A stretch of 64,000 nucleotides of DNA from CAZJLP01 sp964546955 (GTDB lineage Bacteria; Verrucomicrobiota; Verrucomicrobiia; Opitutales; Opitutaceae): NCBI GenBank assembly GCA_964546955.1, contig CAZJLP010000005.1:62001-126000 (forward strand), read 5' to 3'. This document shows positions 25,210 to 34,459 of this stretch, in pieces. The number at the start of each line of letters is the position of its first letter. Position 1 is the stretch's first letter. The notes under the pieces were generated by a model. It saw nothing but the letters and a program-made list of their open reading frames with translations. It did no database searches and was not told where the DNA came from. The position numbers and the translations under genes are program-made.

Positions 25210-25497
25210 TTAGGCCGGGCTCACCGCCCATTTGCCCAGGCCCGATAGCTCGTCGTGGGGGCGGGGTATGACCTGAACGGAGATGATTTCGCCAACCTGA
25301 CGCGCTGACTCCGCGCCGGCTTCGATGGCGGCCTTGACCGCGGCGACGTCGCCTCGGAAGAACGCGGAGACATACCCGCTGCCGATCGATTCGTAACCGG
25401 TCATGGTGACATTCGCTGCTTTGAGCGCGGCGTCTGCCGCTTCCATGAGGGTGCAAAATCCCTTGGTTTCAATGATGCCGAGTGCTGATTGAGCCAT
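25210..25497 (-). CDS. BMC-H shell facet protein
   Basis: This 95-aa BMC-domain protein (ALGIIETKGFCTLMEAADAALKAA, FFRGDVAAVKAAIEAGAESA, VIPRPHDEL) has pore loop ESIGSGYVSA, close to the common IGSG type. It is the second gene after PduL/BMC-H and probably a main facet hexamer. The gap to the upstream BMC-H is 31 bp. Confidence 0.94.
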   Translation of the reverse strand: MAQSALGIIETKGFCTLMEAADAALKAANVTMTGYESIGSGYVSAFFRGDVAAVKAAIEAGAESARQVGEIISVQVIPRPHDELSGLGKWAVSPA

Positions 25498-25528
25498 TTG
25501 GAAAAAAGGTTGAGGGCTTTAGAAAAAC

Positions 25529-25801
25529 TTAGGCCAGGCCGACTTGCTTGAGCAGGTCGGCGTGAGGACGGGGAATGACGTGCGAACAGACGAGCTCGCC
25601 CACACGTTTTGCGGCGGCGGCGCCGGCATCGACCGCAGCCTTGACGCTGCCGACATCGCCTTTGACGACGACGGTGACGAGGCCGCCGCCTATTTGAATT
25701 TGGCGGACGAGGGATACGGCCGCGGCCTTGACCATGGCGTCGCTGGCTTCGACGGATCCGACGTAGCCTCTGGTTTCTACCATGCCGATGGAGTCGTTCA
25801 T
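25529..25801 (-). CDS. BMC-H shell facet protein
   Basis: This 90-aa BMC-domain protein (SIGMVETRGYVGSVEASDAMVKAA, VVVKGDVGSVKAAVDAGAAAAKRVGE, VIPRPHADL) has pore loop IQIGGGLVT, small and uncharged. It lies 39 bp after the PduL gene and is the first shell gene transcribed. It is the shortest of the three BMC-H proteins, with almost no C-terminal tail. Confidence 0.94.
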   Translation of the reverse strand: MNDSIGMVETRGYVGSVEASDAMVKAAAVSLVRQIQIGGGLVTVVVKGDVGSVKAAVDAGAAAAKRVGELVCSHVIPRPHADLLKQVGLA

Positions 25802-25840
25802 GAGTGGGTGCTAATTGACGGTTGTGGGTTAAAGGTGAAA

Positions 25841-26515
25841 TTACTTGAGAAGCTCCACGGGGGTGTGCGGGGCGAGTGCGCAGGCGTTGCCTTCGTCGGT
25901 ATCGATGTGTACCTCGAGACGGAAATCGTCGTGGATGCGAACGAGCACGCGATCGAAGGTGGTGGCACACGTGCCACCCACGCTGAGCCGCAGGAAATCT
26001 CCCGCCTTGACTGCGTAAAAGGCTGCGTCCGCCGGACTCATGTGGACGTGCGGCGCCGCGCGGATGACACCATGCTCGAGCTCGAGAAAGCCGGCCGGCC
26101 CCATCAGCATGCATCCTGGCGTTTCCGCGATGTTGCCCGAGTTCCTTACCGGGATCTGGAATCCGAGCGCGATGGCATCGGTCAGCGAGAGCTCCACCTG
26201 GTTTAGATCGCGGCAAGGACCGAGGATCCGGAGATTGGAGATGACGCGACTGCGTGGACCGATGAGGGTGACAGTCTCCTCGGCGGCGAATTGCTCCCTC
26301 TGGTAGAGCCATTTCATGGGAGTCAGCGCACGACCCTTCCCAAAGAGGGTCTCAACCGCAGTGGGCGTAAGATGACAATGTCGGGCGCTGACGTTTACGA
26401 GAAGCGGGTTCGGCGCTTGCGCCCGTCGGGGTAGCGCCCGCCCAAGTTTCGCGTACACAGCGCGCCGAACGAGATGTTCGATTTCGGCGCGGTGAGCTGA
26501 GGGAGGAGGCAACAT
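25841..26515 (-). CDS. pduL: PduL-type phosphotransacylase
   Basis: This 224-aa enzyme exchanges CoA for phosphate on the acyl group, freeing CoA inside the shell. Two beta-barrel halves carry the zinc His pairs H46/H48 (SARHCH) and H156/H158 (PHVH). The N-terminal segment 10-25 (AEIEHLVRRAVYAKLG) is a typical encapsulation peptide. It is the first gene of the microcompartment operon (transcribed leftwards). Confidence 0.95.
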   Translation of the reverse strand: MLPPPSAHRAEIEHLVRRAVYAKLGRALPRRAQAPNPLLVNVSARHCHLTPTAVETLFGKGRALTPMKWLYQREQFAAEETVTLIGPRSRVISNLRILGPCRDLNQVELSLTDAIALGFQIPVRNSGNIAETPGCMLMGPAGFLELEHGVIRAAPHVHMSPADAAFYAVKAGDFLRLSVGGTCATTFDRVLVRIHDDFRLEVHIDTDEGNACALAPHTPVELLK

Positions 26516-26940
26516 AAGGCGAGGTTACCGAGCAACTAGTCTCGCGGTCCGAGTGGCGCCTTCGCAGGAAGGGCTGATTAAACGCGCCGAATGCATGGCA
26601 CCATTAAATCAGATTAGCCGCACCGGCTCTTATCGTATTTTGGGAGTTCCAGCGCATTTCTTGGCGGGATGCGCGAGCGAGAGACACCGGTGACGCTTGC
26701 TAATGACGCCAACCGCCACAGCTCGGTCTGACGCCTCGGATGAACCCACGCGACCGGGCCCCGATTTGGACCGCTCCACGAAGCAGGTCGTGTTCGGTCT
26801 CCACTGCGTGGCATATCCTCGTTCATCGGCATTGGCCATCAGCCGGCAACGGCGCTCGGTTGGAGGTGACGACAAGGATTGCGCAGATCTTGCCAATCGG
26901 TGGTGAGTGTCGTGCTGCCCCCGATGCTAGGATTCTAATC
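26516..26940. promoter_or_regulatory. Intergenic region with the microcompartment operon promoter
   Basis: This 425-bp divergent gap contains no convincing gene. A spaced inverted repeat, CTGATTAA (26574-26581) and TTAAATCAG (26604-26612), lies 60-100 bp upstream of the PduL start and is a possible regulator site. No clear sigma-70 hexamers stand out. The hemG start at 26941 has no strong ribosome site. Confidence 0.35.
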
Positions 26941-28338
26941 ATGGGAATCGATCATGCCGACCAAGCTATCGCGATCATCGGAGGAGGCCTCACTGGGCTG
27001 ACTGCCGCGCTTTGTCTGCAGCGCCTCGGCCAGCAGGTGGTCGTGCTGGAGGCGGCCGACCGGGTGGGCGGCGCGATCGGATCTATTCGGACGCAGGGCT
27101 GGCTACAGGAAACCGGGCCGAATTCGCTGTTGGAGGGGGCACCGGAAGTCGCTGCGTTTATCGATGGACTGGGGCTCGCGAAGCGGCGTGTGTACGCGTC
27201 CGTTTCGGCGAAGAAGCGTTATATCGTTCAGCAGGGAAAACTCGTGCCGATGCCAGCGTCGCCCCTCGGCTTCGTGCGAACGCCGCTGTTCTCGTACCGC
27301 GCCAAACTCGGCATCTTAGCGGAGCCTTTTCGCAAGCAGGGCCCCGCTGACGCCGATGAGAGTGTGAGGGACTTCGTCTTGCGCCGCCTGGGACGCGAAT
27401 TTCTTGACTATGCGATCAACCCGTTTGTGGGCGGTGTTTACGCGGGAGATCCCGCGAGGCTTTCCGTTCGATATGCTTTTCCGAAGCTGCACGCAATCGA
27501 GCGAGAACATGGTTCGCTGATCCGCGGTGCGATGAAGCGGCGAAATACAAGCGGAGGGCCAAAGGGGAGGATTTTTTCGTTTCCAGAGGGATTGCAGGAA
27601 ATTCCAAACGCAATCGCTGCGCGACTAAACGGGTCCGTCACCCTGGGAGCTTTTGTCACCGCCGTGCGCCGCCTCGAACGCGAGTGGGAACTCGATTATG
27701 CCGTCGGCGGTGTGCCGCAACGGCGGAAATTTCGCGCCGTGGTCTGCGCGCTGCCGGCGACCGGACTGAGCAAGCTGCACTTTGAGAACGTCCCGCAAAG
27801 CGACGGCCTGGCCTCGCTGCGCGAAATTGAGCATCCCCCCGTTGCTTCCGTGTTTCTCGGTTTCCGGCGCGAAGACATCGGTCATCCGCTGGACGGCTTC
27901 GGCCTGCTCGTGCCGGAGGTGGAACGCGGTCACATCCTCGGGACTCTCTTCTCGAGTTCGATGTTCGAAGGGCGGGCTCCCGACGGCCACGCTGCCCTTA
28001 CCACCTTCGTCGGGGGAATGCGTCAGCCCCACCTGGCTTTGCGCGACGACAAGGAACTGATCGCCATAGTGAAGAGTGAGCTCACCCGATTGGTCGGTGT
28101 GCGGGGCGGGCCGGTTTATGCGCGGATTTGCCGGTGGCCCAAGGCCATTCCCCAGTACGAAATCGGATATGGGAAATTTAGCGACACGATCTCCCGCGTC
28201 GAGACGGCGACTTCCGGTCTGTTCATCGGCGGAAACTGCCGCGATGGGATTTCCCTCGCGAACTGTATCGCTTCGGGCGAGCGATTGGCGGCGGCCGCGC
28301 AGGAATTCGTTCGAGATCGAACCGTTGTGCAGCGGTAG
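26941..28338 (+). CDS. hemY: Protoporphyrinogen oxidase (HemG/HemY family)
   Basis: This 465-aa FAD enzyme oxidises protoporphyrinogen IX (or coproporphyrinogen III) in haem synthesis. The FAD motif is IIGGGLTGLTAA with VVLEAADRVGG after it; the C-terminal FAD segment is TSGLFIGGNCRDGISLANCIASGE. The start is ATG 26941; the frame continues upstream but that part is low-complexity. It is convergent with ccsBA. The enzyme needs an electron acceptor (oxygen in the classical reaction), whereas HemN in this window is the oxygen-free coproporphyrinogen enzyme. Confidence 0.92.
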   Translation: MGIDHADQAIAIIGGGLTGLTAALCLQRLGQQVVVLEAADRVGGAIGSIRTQGWLQETGPNSLLEGAPEVAAFIDGLGLAKRRVYASVSAKKRYIVQQGKLVPMPASPLGFVRTPLFSYRAKLGILAEPFRKQGPADADESVRDFVLRRLGREFLDYAINPFVGGVYAGDPARLSVRYAFPKLHAIEREHGSLIRGAMKRRNTSGGPKGRIFSFPEGLQEIPNAIAARLNGSVTLGAFVTAVRRLEREWELDYAVGGVPQRRKFRAVVCALPATGLSKLHFENVPQSDGLASLREIEHPPVASVFLGFRREDIGHPLDGFGLLVPEVERGHILGTLFSSSMFEGRAPDGHAALTTFVGGMRQPHLALRDDKELIAIVKSELTRLVGVRGGPVYARICRWPKAIPQYEIGYGKFSDTISRVETATSGLFIGGNCRDGISLANCIASGERLAAAAQEFVRDRTVVQR

Positions 28339-28419
28339 GGGACCGAGCTGCACGCTCAACTGCGGCCATTGTTTTCGCCGTCCGCGGCTATTTCGGGTTT
28401 AGAACGGACTGGGTCTTGG

Positions 28420-31400
28420 CTACACCGAAACGGTACTTTCGAGGCGGCGGTTTGTTTCTTTCTCTCCTAGGGGAATGTGGCTTCTCCATTTGCCGGCGGG
28501 GATTGCCGCTAGGCCAATGAGGGCAAGCTGGCTGGTGAAAAAGGCGACGAGCCACCAGAACGCGGCGTCCATGAAACCGTAGCTGTGGAGACCGACTCCC
28601 AGCATATTTACGCCGAACCAGCTCCAGGCGGTCACGATGTTGCCGAAGATGGCGAGCGACATGAGGCCGCGGTCTTTGATCATGCCGCCCCAGCGAGCAT
28701 GCAGGATGAGGGCGTTCCAAAGAACGATGATCAACGCACCGTTTTCCTTTGGGTCCCAGCCCCAGAAACGCCCCCAGGATTGGTCGGCCCAGATGCCCCC
28801 GAGCACGGTTCCGACCAAGCTGAAGAGTGTCGCGAAACAGACGATGCCGTAGACCATCCGATTCAGGGAATCGGCCGTGGGTCGATCGAGAGACCGAGTA
28901 AACACGCCTCGAAGCACGTAGATCAGCGCCAGAAACCCCGCGAGGAACGTGGCGGCGTATCCGAGCGTGATCACGACAACGTGGGTGGCTAACCAGAAGT
29001 TCGAATCCAGGACCGCTCGCATCATTTCCAAGGTGTCCCCGCCGAGAGAGAGGTGGTGGGCGATCAGCAAGGTCGAAAACCCGATCAACCCGGCCGCGAC
29101 GCTGGCGACCGCGTTTCGGTAGATGCGCTCGATGACCAGGCACAATCCGACCGCGCCCCAACCGACAAACAAGGCGGAGGAATACAGATTGGTGACGGGC
29201 GGTCGATCCTCCAGCCACATCCGCGTGACAATCCCCGCGGTGGTGAGCGCGAATGCGAGAGCGACCAAGGCGAATGCGCTACGCGAGAGCGTTTCCGGCC
29301 ACTTCAGCCAGGAGAGTACGGCCAGAAGGAAAGCCGCGACGTAGATCAAGGTGCTCGTATAGAAGGGTTGCGCCGCGTTGAAGACTGTCTCGACCCGGTT
29401 CTTGGTGACGTGCGCGCCGTATCGGTCCGCCAGGCTCGAATGGTGCGCTTGAATGAGTCGGTTGAATTCTCCGTGATTTTGCTCCCGCCACGCTTTCGCC
29501 AGGTTCCCGAAGAAGAAGAAAGGCAATTCTCCCTGATTCGCGATCGCAGCGCGAAGCCAGGCCGCGGTCGAAATCCACGCATCGGGCTGGGGCGAGCCAG
29601 CAGGCGGGGGCACGGCCAGAAGATAGGGACCCCGTTCCATCAAACTGAGCAATAGGCTGAGTTCGGGACTGGGCTGCGCAGTGCGATCCGTGGTCCGCGC
29701 AACGCGGAGTTTTTCCCAGGCTCCGAGGAAGGTGTCCACCTCGGGGGCGACAAGGCTGGACTGCAACCGTTGATACAGAATCAGGTTGTTTCGCAATTGT
29801 ACGATTGCTTTCTGGAACGGTGTTCGGACCGGAGCCTCAACGGCATCGGCGAGCCGCGCTTGGCGGTCCAGCTCGCGCAATCCCGGGGCTAGCTGTTGGA
29901 AGGAAAAGCGCTTTCCGCCCGCGCCGGCCCCGGTCTCCAGATTGAGAAGCGAAAGGACATCGGGGTGGACGATTTCGAACGTTTGATAACGGTCGGCGAG
30001 TTCAGGCCGGAACGAGACATCCAGAAGCCATTCGGCCGGAGTCAAGGCGCGGCCCTCCGAGTTCGCCACGCGTTGCCTTCCTTGCAAAACGAGAAGGGAA
30101 GTGCGCGCAACCGTATCGACGGGTTTGATGCGTCCATTGACAAGCACGGGCACGTGGCCGAAGGAGCGCAGGTCGAACGCGGTTTTGTTCTTGGGGGGAA
30201 CGAAGGTGCCGACCACCAGCGCGAGACTCGCGGCGGCCGCGACGATTGGGATGCGGCTGTGTTGGACTGGCTTGGCCGGTGCCGCTCGTCGTGCCGTGCT
30301 CCGTCGACCGAAGGAGCCGGCCAGGTGAAGGCCGAATTGAAAGAGCAGGCCGATGGTCATGGCCGTGCAGGCCGCGTAGGGCAGAAGCCAGGACGGATTG
30401 CGCACGACCTGAAGGACCGTGGTGCGGTCGTTGTTGTCGAAACCTGCCTGATAAAACGTCAGTCCGGCGTAGCGCAGGGGATTGTTCATGTAGATCAATA
30501 CCTCGCGGTCATCGCTTCCGTTTGGGGTGGTGAGACGCACACGACTCGAAAAGTTCTTCGGTATTTCCGTGCCGGCGTAGCGATCGTGGCTGAATTTGAG
30601 CAGAGTCAGCGAAAAGGGAGTATAGTGACGGCGCGCACGCAGGGCGATTGTCCAAACGCGCCCACCATGCTCGAAGCGCTGAGGTCCCGCGAGCAACGCG
30701 GAGACCAGCCACGTACCGATCGAACCGTCGGTGCCGACGAGTTCAACGAGGGCGGACGGCATGTTGTTTTCGTTCGTCTTGTACGTGATCGGCAGACGAG
30801 TCGCGACCAGGTCGGTGCCCACGCCTTGCGAGGCCTCGGCGGCGGCATCGACTCGGCTTCGCAAGGAAGAATTCGGGAAATAGCTCTTGGGAATGACCCG
30901 AAATGGAAGCTTCGGGTGCTGGACCGGTTTTCCCTGGGCCAGCATGGATTGTGGAATCGAGACCACTTCGTCGTGGCCGGGGTCAGTGAGGTCGATGATC
31001 GCCAGCTCGTTGTCCCGATGGCTTTCGGAATAGTTTTTCGTCTGCCCCTGGTCCAAACGCAGGAAAAACTCATCCTGCAATAACCCGGTCAGCAGTTCGC
31101 CGACGAGGAGCAAGATGATCCCAAAATGGACGAGCAGGATGCCGGACTTGCGCCACGTCGCTTTGAAACGAAAAATGTGCGCTGCGATGAGATTCAACAA
31201 AAGAAGCCCGCCAACGAAATATCCACCGGGGAAGATGGGGACAGCGACGCCGTTGAAGTCCCAAAAAACGATGAACGTCCGGAAATACTTCTCCTGGACG
31301 GCCCAGATCCCGAGATGGACCTGATCGAGCGTGGCGACGAGAATCAGGATGATCGACAACGCGATCAGTACCACCGTGAGTTTGAGCGACACCAGGATGT

Positions 31401-31428
31401 CGCGGACATCTGACAAGATCGTTCGCAT
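28420..31428 (-). CDS. ccsBA: Fused ResB-CcsA cytochrome c synthase
   Basis: The 1002-aa membrane protein joins ResB (CcsB; ~1-390, spans near 15-35, 70-90, 95-115 and ~345-370) to CcsA (~690-1000). The linker holds a large periplasmic domain. The CcsA tryptophan-rich haem-handling motif (WADQSWGRFWGWDPKENGAL) and flanking His residues (THVVVITLGYA, VGLHSYGF) are present. It exports haem and attaches it to CxxCH motifs (System II). This serves NrfHA, the heptahaem, octahaem and monohaem cytochromes here. It lies 2 bp after a lipoprotein gene. Confidence 0.95.
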   Translation of the reverse strand: MRTILSDVRDILVSLKLTVVLIALSIILILVATLDQVHLGIWAVQEKYFRTFIVFWDFNGVAVPIFPGGYFVGGLLLLNLIAAHIFRFKATWRKSGILLVHFGIILLLVGELLTGLLQDEFFLRLDQGQTKNYSESHRDNELAIIDLTDPGHDEVVSIPQSMLAQGKPVQHPKLPFRVIPKSYFPNSSLRSRVDAAAEASQGVGTDLVATRLPITYKTNENNMPSALVELVGTDGSIGTWLVSALLAGPQRFEHGGRVWTIALRARRHYTPFSLTLLKFSHDRYAGTEIPKNFSSRVRLTTPNGSDDREVLIYMNNPLRYAGLTFYQAGFDNNDRTTVLQVVRNPSWLLPYAACTAMTIGLLFQFGLHLAGSFGRRSTARRAAPAKPVQHSRIPIVAAAASLALVVGTFVPPKNKTAFDLRSFGHVPVLVNGRIKPVDTVARTSLLVLQGRQRVANSEGRALTPAEWLLDVSFRPELADRYQTFEIVHPDVLSLLNLETGAGAGGKRFSFQQLAPGLRELDRQARLADAVEAPVRTPFQKAIVQLRNNLILYQRLQSSLVAPEVDTFLGAWEKLRVARTTDRTAQPSPELSLLLSLMERGPYLLAVPPPAGSPQPDAWISTAAWLRAAIANQGELPFFFFGNLAKAWREQNHGEFNRLIQAHHSSLADRYGAHVTKNRVETVFNAAQPFYTSTLIYVAAFLLAVLSWLKWPETLSRSAFALVALAFALTTAGIVTRMWLEDRPPVTNLYSSALFVGWGAVGLCLVIERIYRNAVASVAAGLIGFSTLLIAHHLSLGGDTLEMMRAVLDSNFWLATHVVVITLGYAATFLAGFLALIYVLRGVFTRSLDRPTADSLNRMVYGIVCFATLFSLVGTVLGGIWADQSWGRFWGWDPKENGALIIVLWNALILHARWGGMIKDRGLMSLAIFGNIVTAWSWFGVNMLGVGLHSYGFMDAAFWWLVAFFTSQLALIGLAAIPAGKWRSHIPLGEKETNRRLESTVSV

Positions 31429-31430
31429 GG

Positions 31431-32078
31431 TCAGGGCGCCTTGACGGTCTTTAGGAACTCCAGGAAGCGGGGCTTTTCGCGTGCGAGCAGGTCGGTCGGT
31501 CCCGTCATTTTGAAAAACCAGGTCGAATTGCCATTCGGTACGCTGGCGCCGAGAATGCCATTCGGTTTGTTGCCTGCCGCCACGATATCGACCACGGCGA
31601 ATTTCAGGGCATTGGCTTCAAATCGAACGAGGACTTTTGTCAATTCAGCCTCCCCAACGGGCGGTAGCTGCAACTGGTTTCGCCACCGGTTTACGTTCGC
31701 GAGTTCCCCGCCCACGTCTCCCGGGAAGGCGGTGATCGAGAGTTCGGCGTCGGCCCCGGGTAGGCCAGGAATCGTATAGCTGCCCTTCCGCATCGGAGAA
31801 CTGGGCTTCGATTTCCATTCAGCAGGAGCATTCCAAGTCAGGCCCGAACCTTCGGCTGTCCGGACCGCGGTGTTGGCCATATCGGCGGGTGAAGCGGTCG
31901 CGGTTCCCGCTGTACTCGCGTCGGTCAGAGCAAGGGTAGGCGCATTCTCCTTGGGCGTGCGATAGCTGATGACCTGTTGTTCTCGACAAGAAGTGCCCAG
32001 CACGGTACTGCAGAAGACGGTTAGAAGAAGCGGAACGGGCCGCCTGACTGAATCCATCCGAAAGGAAAGGGTACGCAT
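31431..32078 (-). CDS. Lipoprotein of unknown function upstream of ccsBA
   Basis: The 215-aa product (ATG 32078; TTG 32087 and ATG 32057 are alternatives) has a lipoprotein signal ending GTSC, a low-complexity linker (~35-75) and a compact C-terminal domain (WNAPAEWKSKP...STWFFKMTGPTDLLAREKPRFLEFLKTVK). The last part resembles small periplasmic proteins of unknown function. Its stop is 2 bp from the ccsBA start, so they are co-transcribed; a role in cytochrome c assembly is inferred. Confidence 0.78.
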   Translation of the reverse strand: MRTLSFRMDSVRRPVPLLLTVFCSTVLGTSCREQQVISYRTPKENAPTLALTDASTAGTATASPADMANTAVRTAEGSGLTWNAPAEWKSKPSSPMRKGSYTIPGLPGADAELSITAFPGDVGGELANVNRWRNQLQLPPVGEAELTKVLVRFEANALKFAVVDIVAAGNKPNGILGASVPNGNSTWFFKMTGPTDLLAREKPRFLEFLKTVKAP

Positions 32079-32271
32079 GAGGGACAATTATCAGACAAGG
32101 ATAGTCATGGCTGCGCGTTTTTTGTCCAACCCCGATCACCGGCGTAAACCAGGCAGCCAATAAACGACCAGCGGCCGGCAAGTTTTGCGGAGCGCGATTC
32201 CTCGAAGCCGGGTAAAACTTAGCCGGGTCAAAAAAGACACTGTGCCAACCGATAATTCCCCCCAAGAAATC

Positions 32272-32613
32272 ATGAAAACCAGATCTGTCATCTCCACCGT
32301 GGTGCTTGCGACTTTCCTCACGAGTTTGGCCCCATTGGGCGCCGCTCCCGCTGCCGAGAACTGGGAGAATCATTGCGCCAAATGTCACGGCGCCGATGGC
32401 AAGGGGCAAACGAAGGTGGGAAAAAAACTGAACCTTCGCGACTACACGGATGCTAAAGTGCAGGCCGAATTGAAGGACGACGAGATGTACAAGGCGACTG
32501 CCGAGGGCATTTTCGACAAAGCCGGCAAGGAGAAGATGAAGGCCTACAAAGCGGAGCTTTCGGAGGCGGAAATGAAGGAGCTGGTTGCGTACATTCGGAA
32601 ATTCAAGGCGTGA
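32272..32613 (+). CDS. Monohaem cytochrome c (periplasmic)
   Basis: The 113-aa product from ATG 32272 has a signal peptide (cleavage after ~27) and one haem site, CAKCH, in a class I cytochrome c fold; Met of the EKMKAYK region is the likely sixth ligand. It lies 55 bp before the NapC-like heptahaem gene. A soluble electron shuttle in the chain that follows is the simplest role. Confidence 0.9.
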   Translation: MKTRSVISTVVLATFLTSLAPLGAAPAAENWENHCAKCHGADGKGQTKVGKKLNLRDYTDAKVQAELKDDEMYKATAEGIFDKAGKEKMKAYKAELSEAEMKELVAYIRKFKA

Positions 32614-32668
32614 CAATTATTTCCTCTCGGGACGCCTGAGCGCGGCCCGCTAACCCTTTTCACCAGCG

Positions 32669-34180
32669 ATGACGTCCGAACCCGCCGCGGTGCCGCCTGG
32701 TGAGAAGCCCTCTCGACGGCGATCGCATTTCAACAACTGGATCACCGCGATTGGCGCGGTCGTTGCCGTCGGGGCGCTGTTTTCCTTCGCGCTCCTCGTG
32801 TGGATGGATTTCACGCAGGGCGATTCCAACCCGTACCTCGGCATCTTCACGTACATTGTCGCTCCGGGGTTTTTGATTTCCGGGCTCGGAGTGATGCTGT
32901 TCGGAGCTTGGGCGCAGCGCCGCTGGGCGGTCAAGCACGCTGCCACGAAGCCCGACAAATGGCGGCTCGATTTCTCCAACCCCAAACAACGCAGGCGCGT
33001 GCTTCTCTTCGGGGCCGGAGCCGTCTGCTTTCTTCTCCTCAGTGCGTTCGGGAGCTATCAGACGTATCACTACTCCGAATCCACGCAGTTCTGCGGGCAG
33101 GTCTGCCACGACGCGATGGACCCGGAGTTTGTCACTTACCAGCGCGGCTCCCACGCGCGGGTGGACTGCGTCCAGTGCCATATAGGTTCCGGTGCCGAAT
33201 GGTTCGTGAAAGCCAAGATCAACGGAACGCACCAGCTCATCGCGTATACGTTGAACAACTACAAACGACCGATCGAGACGCCGCTCAAGAATCTCCGCCC
33301 CGCCCAGGATATTTGCGAGAAATGTCATTGGCCCGAGAAGTTTCACGGCAACGTGGAGATGAACTACGAGCACTTTCTCTCCGACAAAAAAAACACGTCG
33401 TACACCGTACGCATGCTCATGCACGTGAACAAGAGTTCCGCGGGCGCTCCCCCCGGCGGCATTCACTGGCACGTGAACGAAAGCGAGAAGGTCGAGTACT
33501 ACGCGACCGACGACAAACGTCAGGATATTCCCTGGACGCGTGTCACCAATCTGAAAGACGGCACGAGCCGGGTGTTTCGCACCGAAGCATTCAAGGGCGA
33601 ACCGCCGTCGGACAAAATCCGCGTGATGGACTGCATGGATTGTCATAACCGTCCCGCGCACTCGTTTCCCACTGCCAATGACGCCATCGAGAAGGCCATG
33701 GCCTCCGGCGAGCTTTCGCTGAAGCTGCCGAACATCAAGCGGGTGGCTGTCCAGGCCATGACGCAGAAGGAGATCGTGAGTGGCGCGGACGCGCCGCAAA
33801 AAATTGCCGACTTCATCCGCTCCAAGTACACAGACCCGGCGCTCACGGCCGATGTCACTGCCGCCATCGCTCACGTTCAGCGCGTGTTTGCGGTCTCCAT
33901 CTTTCCCGATCGCAAGGCGGACTGGAGGGTGTACCCCAACAATATCGGCCACAAGGACTGGCCGGGCTGTTTCCGCTGTCACGACGACAAACACAAGACC
34001 GCCCAGGGGCAGGCGGTCCGGTCGAGCGATTGTGCGTCCTGCCATACGATCCTCGCGCAGGGCAAGGGCGGGGACCTGCAGACACTGTCCGCGAAGGGAC
34101 TGCCGTTCGCGCACCCTGAAGGCGAGCTGGACGCTGAGCTCACGTGTGCCGATTGCCACAACGGAGGGATTCAAAAGTAG
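32669..34180 (+). CDS. NapC/NirT-type membrane multihaem cytochrome (seven haem sites)
   Basis: This 503-aa protein has three hydrophobic spans (~25-48, ~60-80, ~112-130), then a large periplasmic multihaem domain. Haem motifs in order are CGQVCH (C-x3-C-H, non-canonical), CVQCH, CEKCH, CMDCH, CFRCH, CASCH and CADCH. The NapC-like segment HARVDCVQCHIGSGAEWFVKAKI is clear. Proteins of this kind oxidise menaquinol and pass electrons to periplasmic cytochromes. With the octahaem lipoprotein and outer-membrane barrel downstream, it could be the inner-membrane entry point of an electron conduit. Confidence 0.88.
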   Translation: MTSEPAAVPPGEKPSRRRSHFNNWITAIGAVVAVGALFSFALLVWMDFTQGDSNPYLGIFTYIVAPGFLISGLGVMLFGAWAQRRWAVKHAATKPDKWRLDFSNPKQRRRVLLFGAGAVCFLLLSAFGSYQTYHYSESTQFCGQVCHDAMDPEFVTYQRGSHARVDCVQCHIGSGAEWFVKAKINGTHQLIAYTLNNYKRPIETPLKNLRPAQDICEKCHWPEKFHGNVEMNYEHFLSDKKNTSYTVRMLMHVNKSSAGAPPGGIHWHVNESEKVEYYATDDKRQDIPWTRVTNLKDGTSRVFRTEAFKGEPPSDKIRVMDCMDCHNRPAHSFPTANDAIEKAMASGELSLKLPNIKRVAVQAMTQKEIVSGADAPQKIADFIRSKYTDPALTADVTAAIAHVQRVFAVSIFPDRKADWRVYPNNIGHKDWPGCFRCHDDKHKTAQGQAVRSSDCASCHTILAQGKGGDLQTLSAKGLPFAHPEGELDAELTCADCHNGGIQK

Positions 34181-34459
34181 CCGGAGGGCGAAATGGCGCG
34201 AGGAATCCCACGTACCTGCCGCCAGTCGCTCTTAGCCGTGGAGAGGGAAGACACGCCCGGATTTTCCGACTTGCTCGCGCGGCAGAGCGTTGAGCCAACC
34301 GCTCGGAAGACAGAATCCAAAAGGACGTTGTGCGCGCAATCCTTGCGCAGGACTTAGCAACGCATGCGCAGCCAAGTGAGCGCAATTTGTGCATACTGAC
34401 ACCGCGCTATCAGGAATCTCGGACTTCAAAGTGAACCACCAACTCGAAACCGGACTGCC

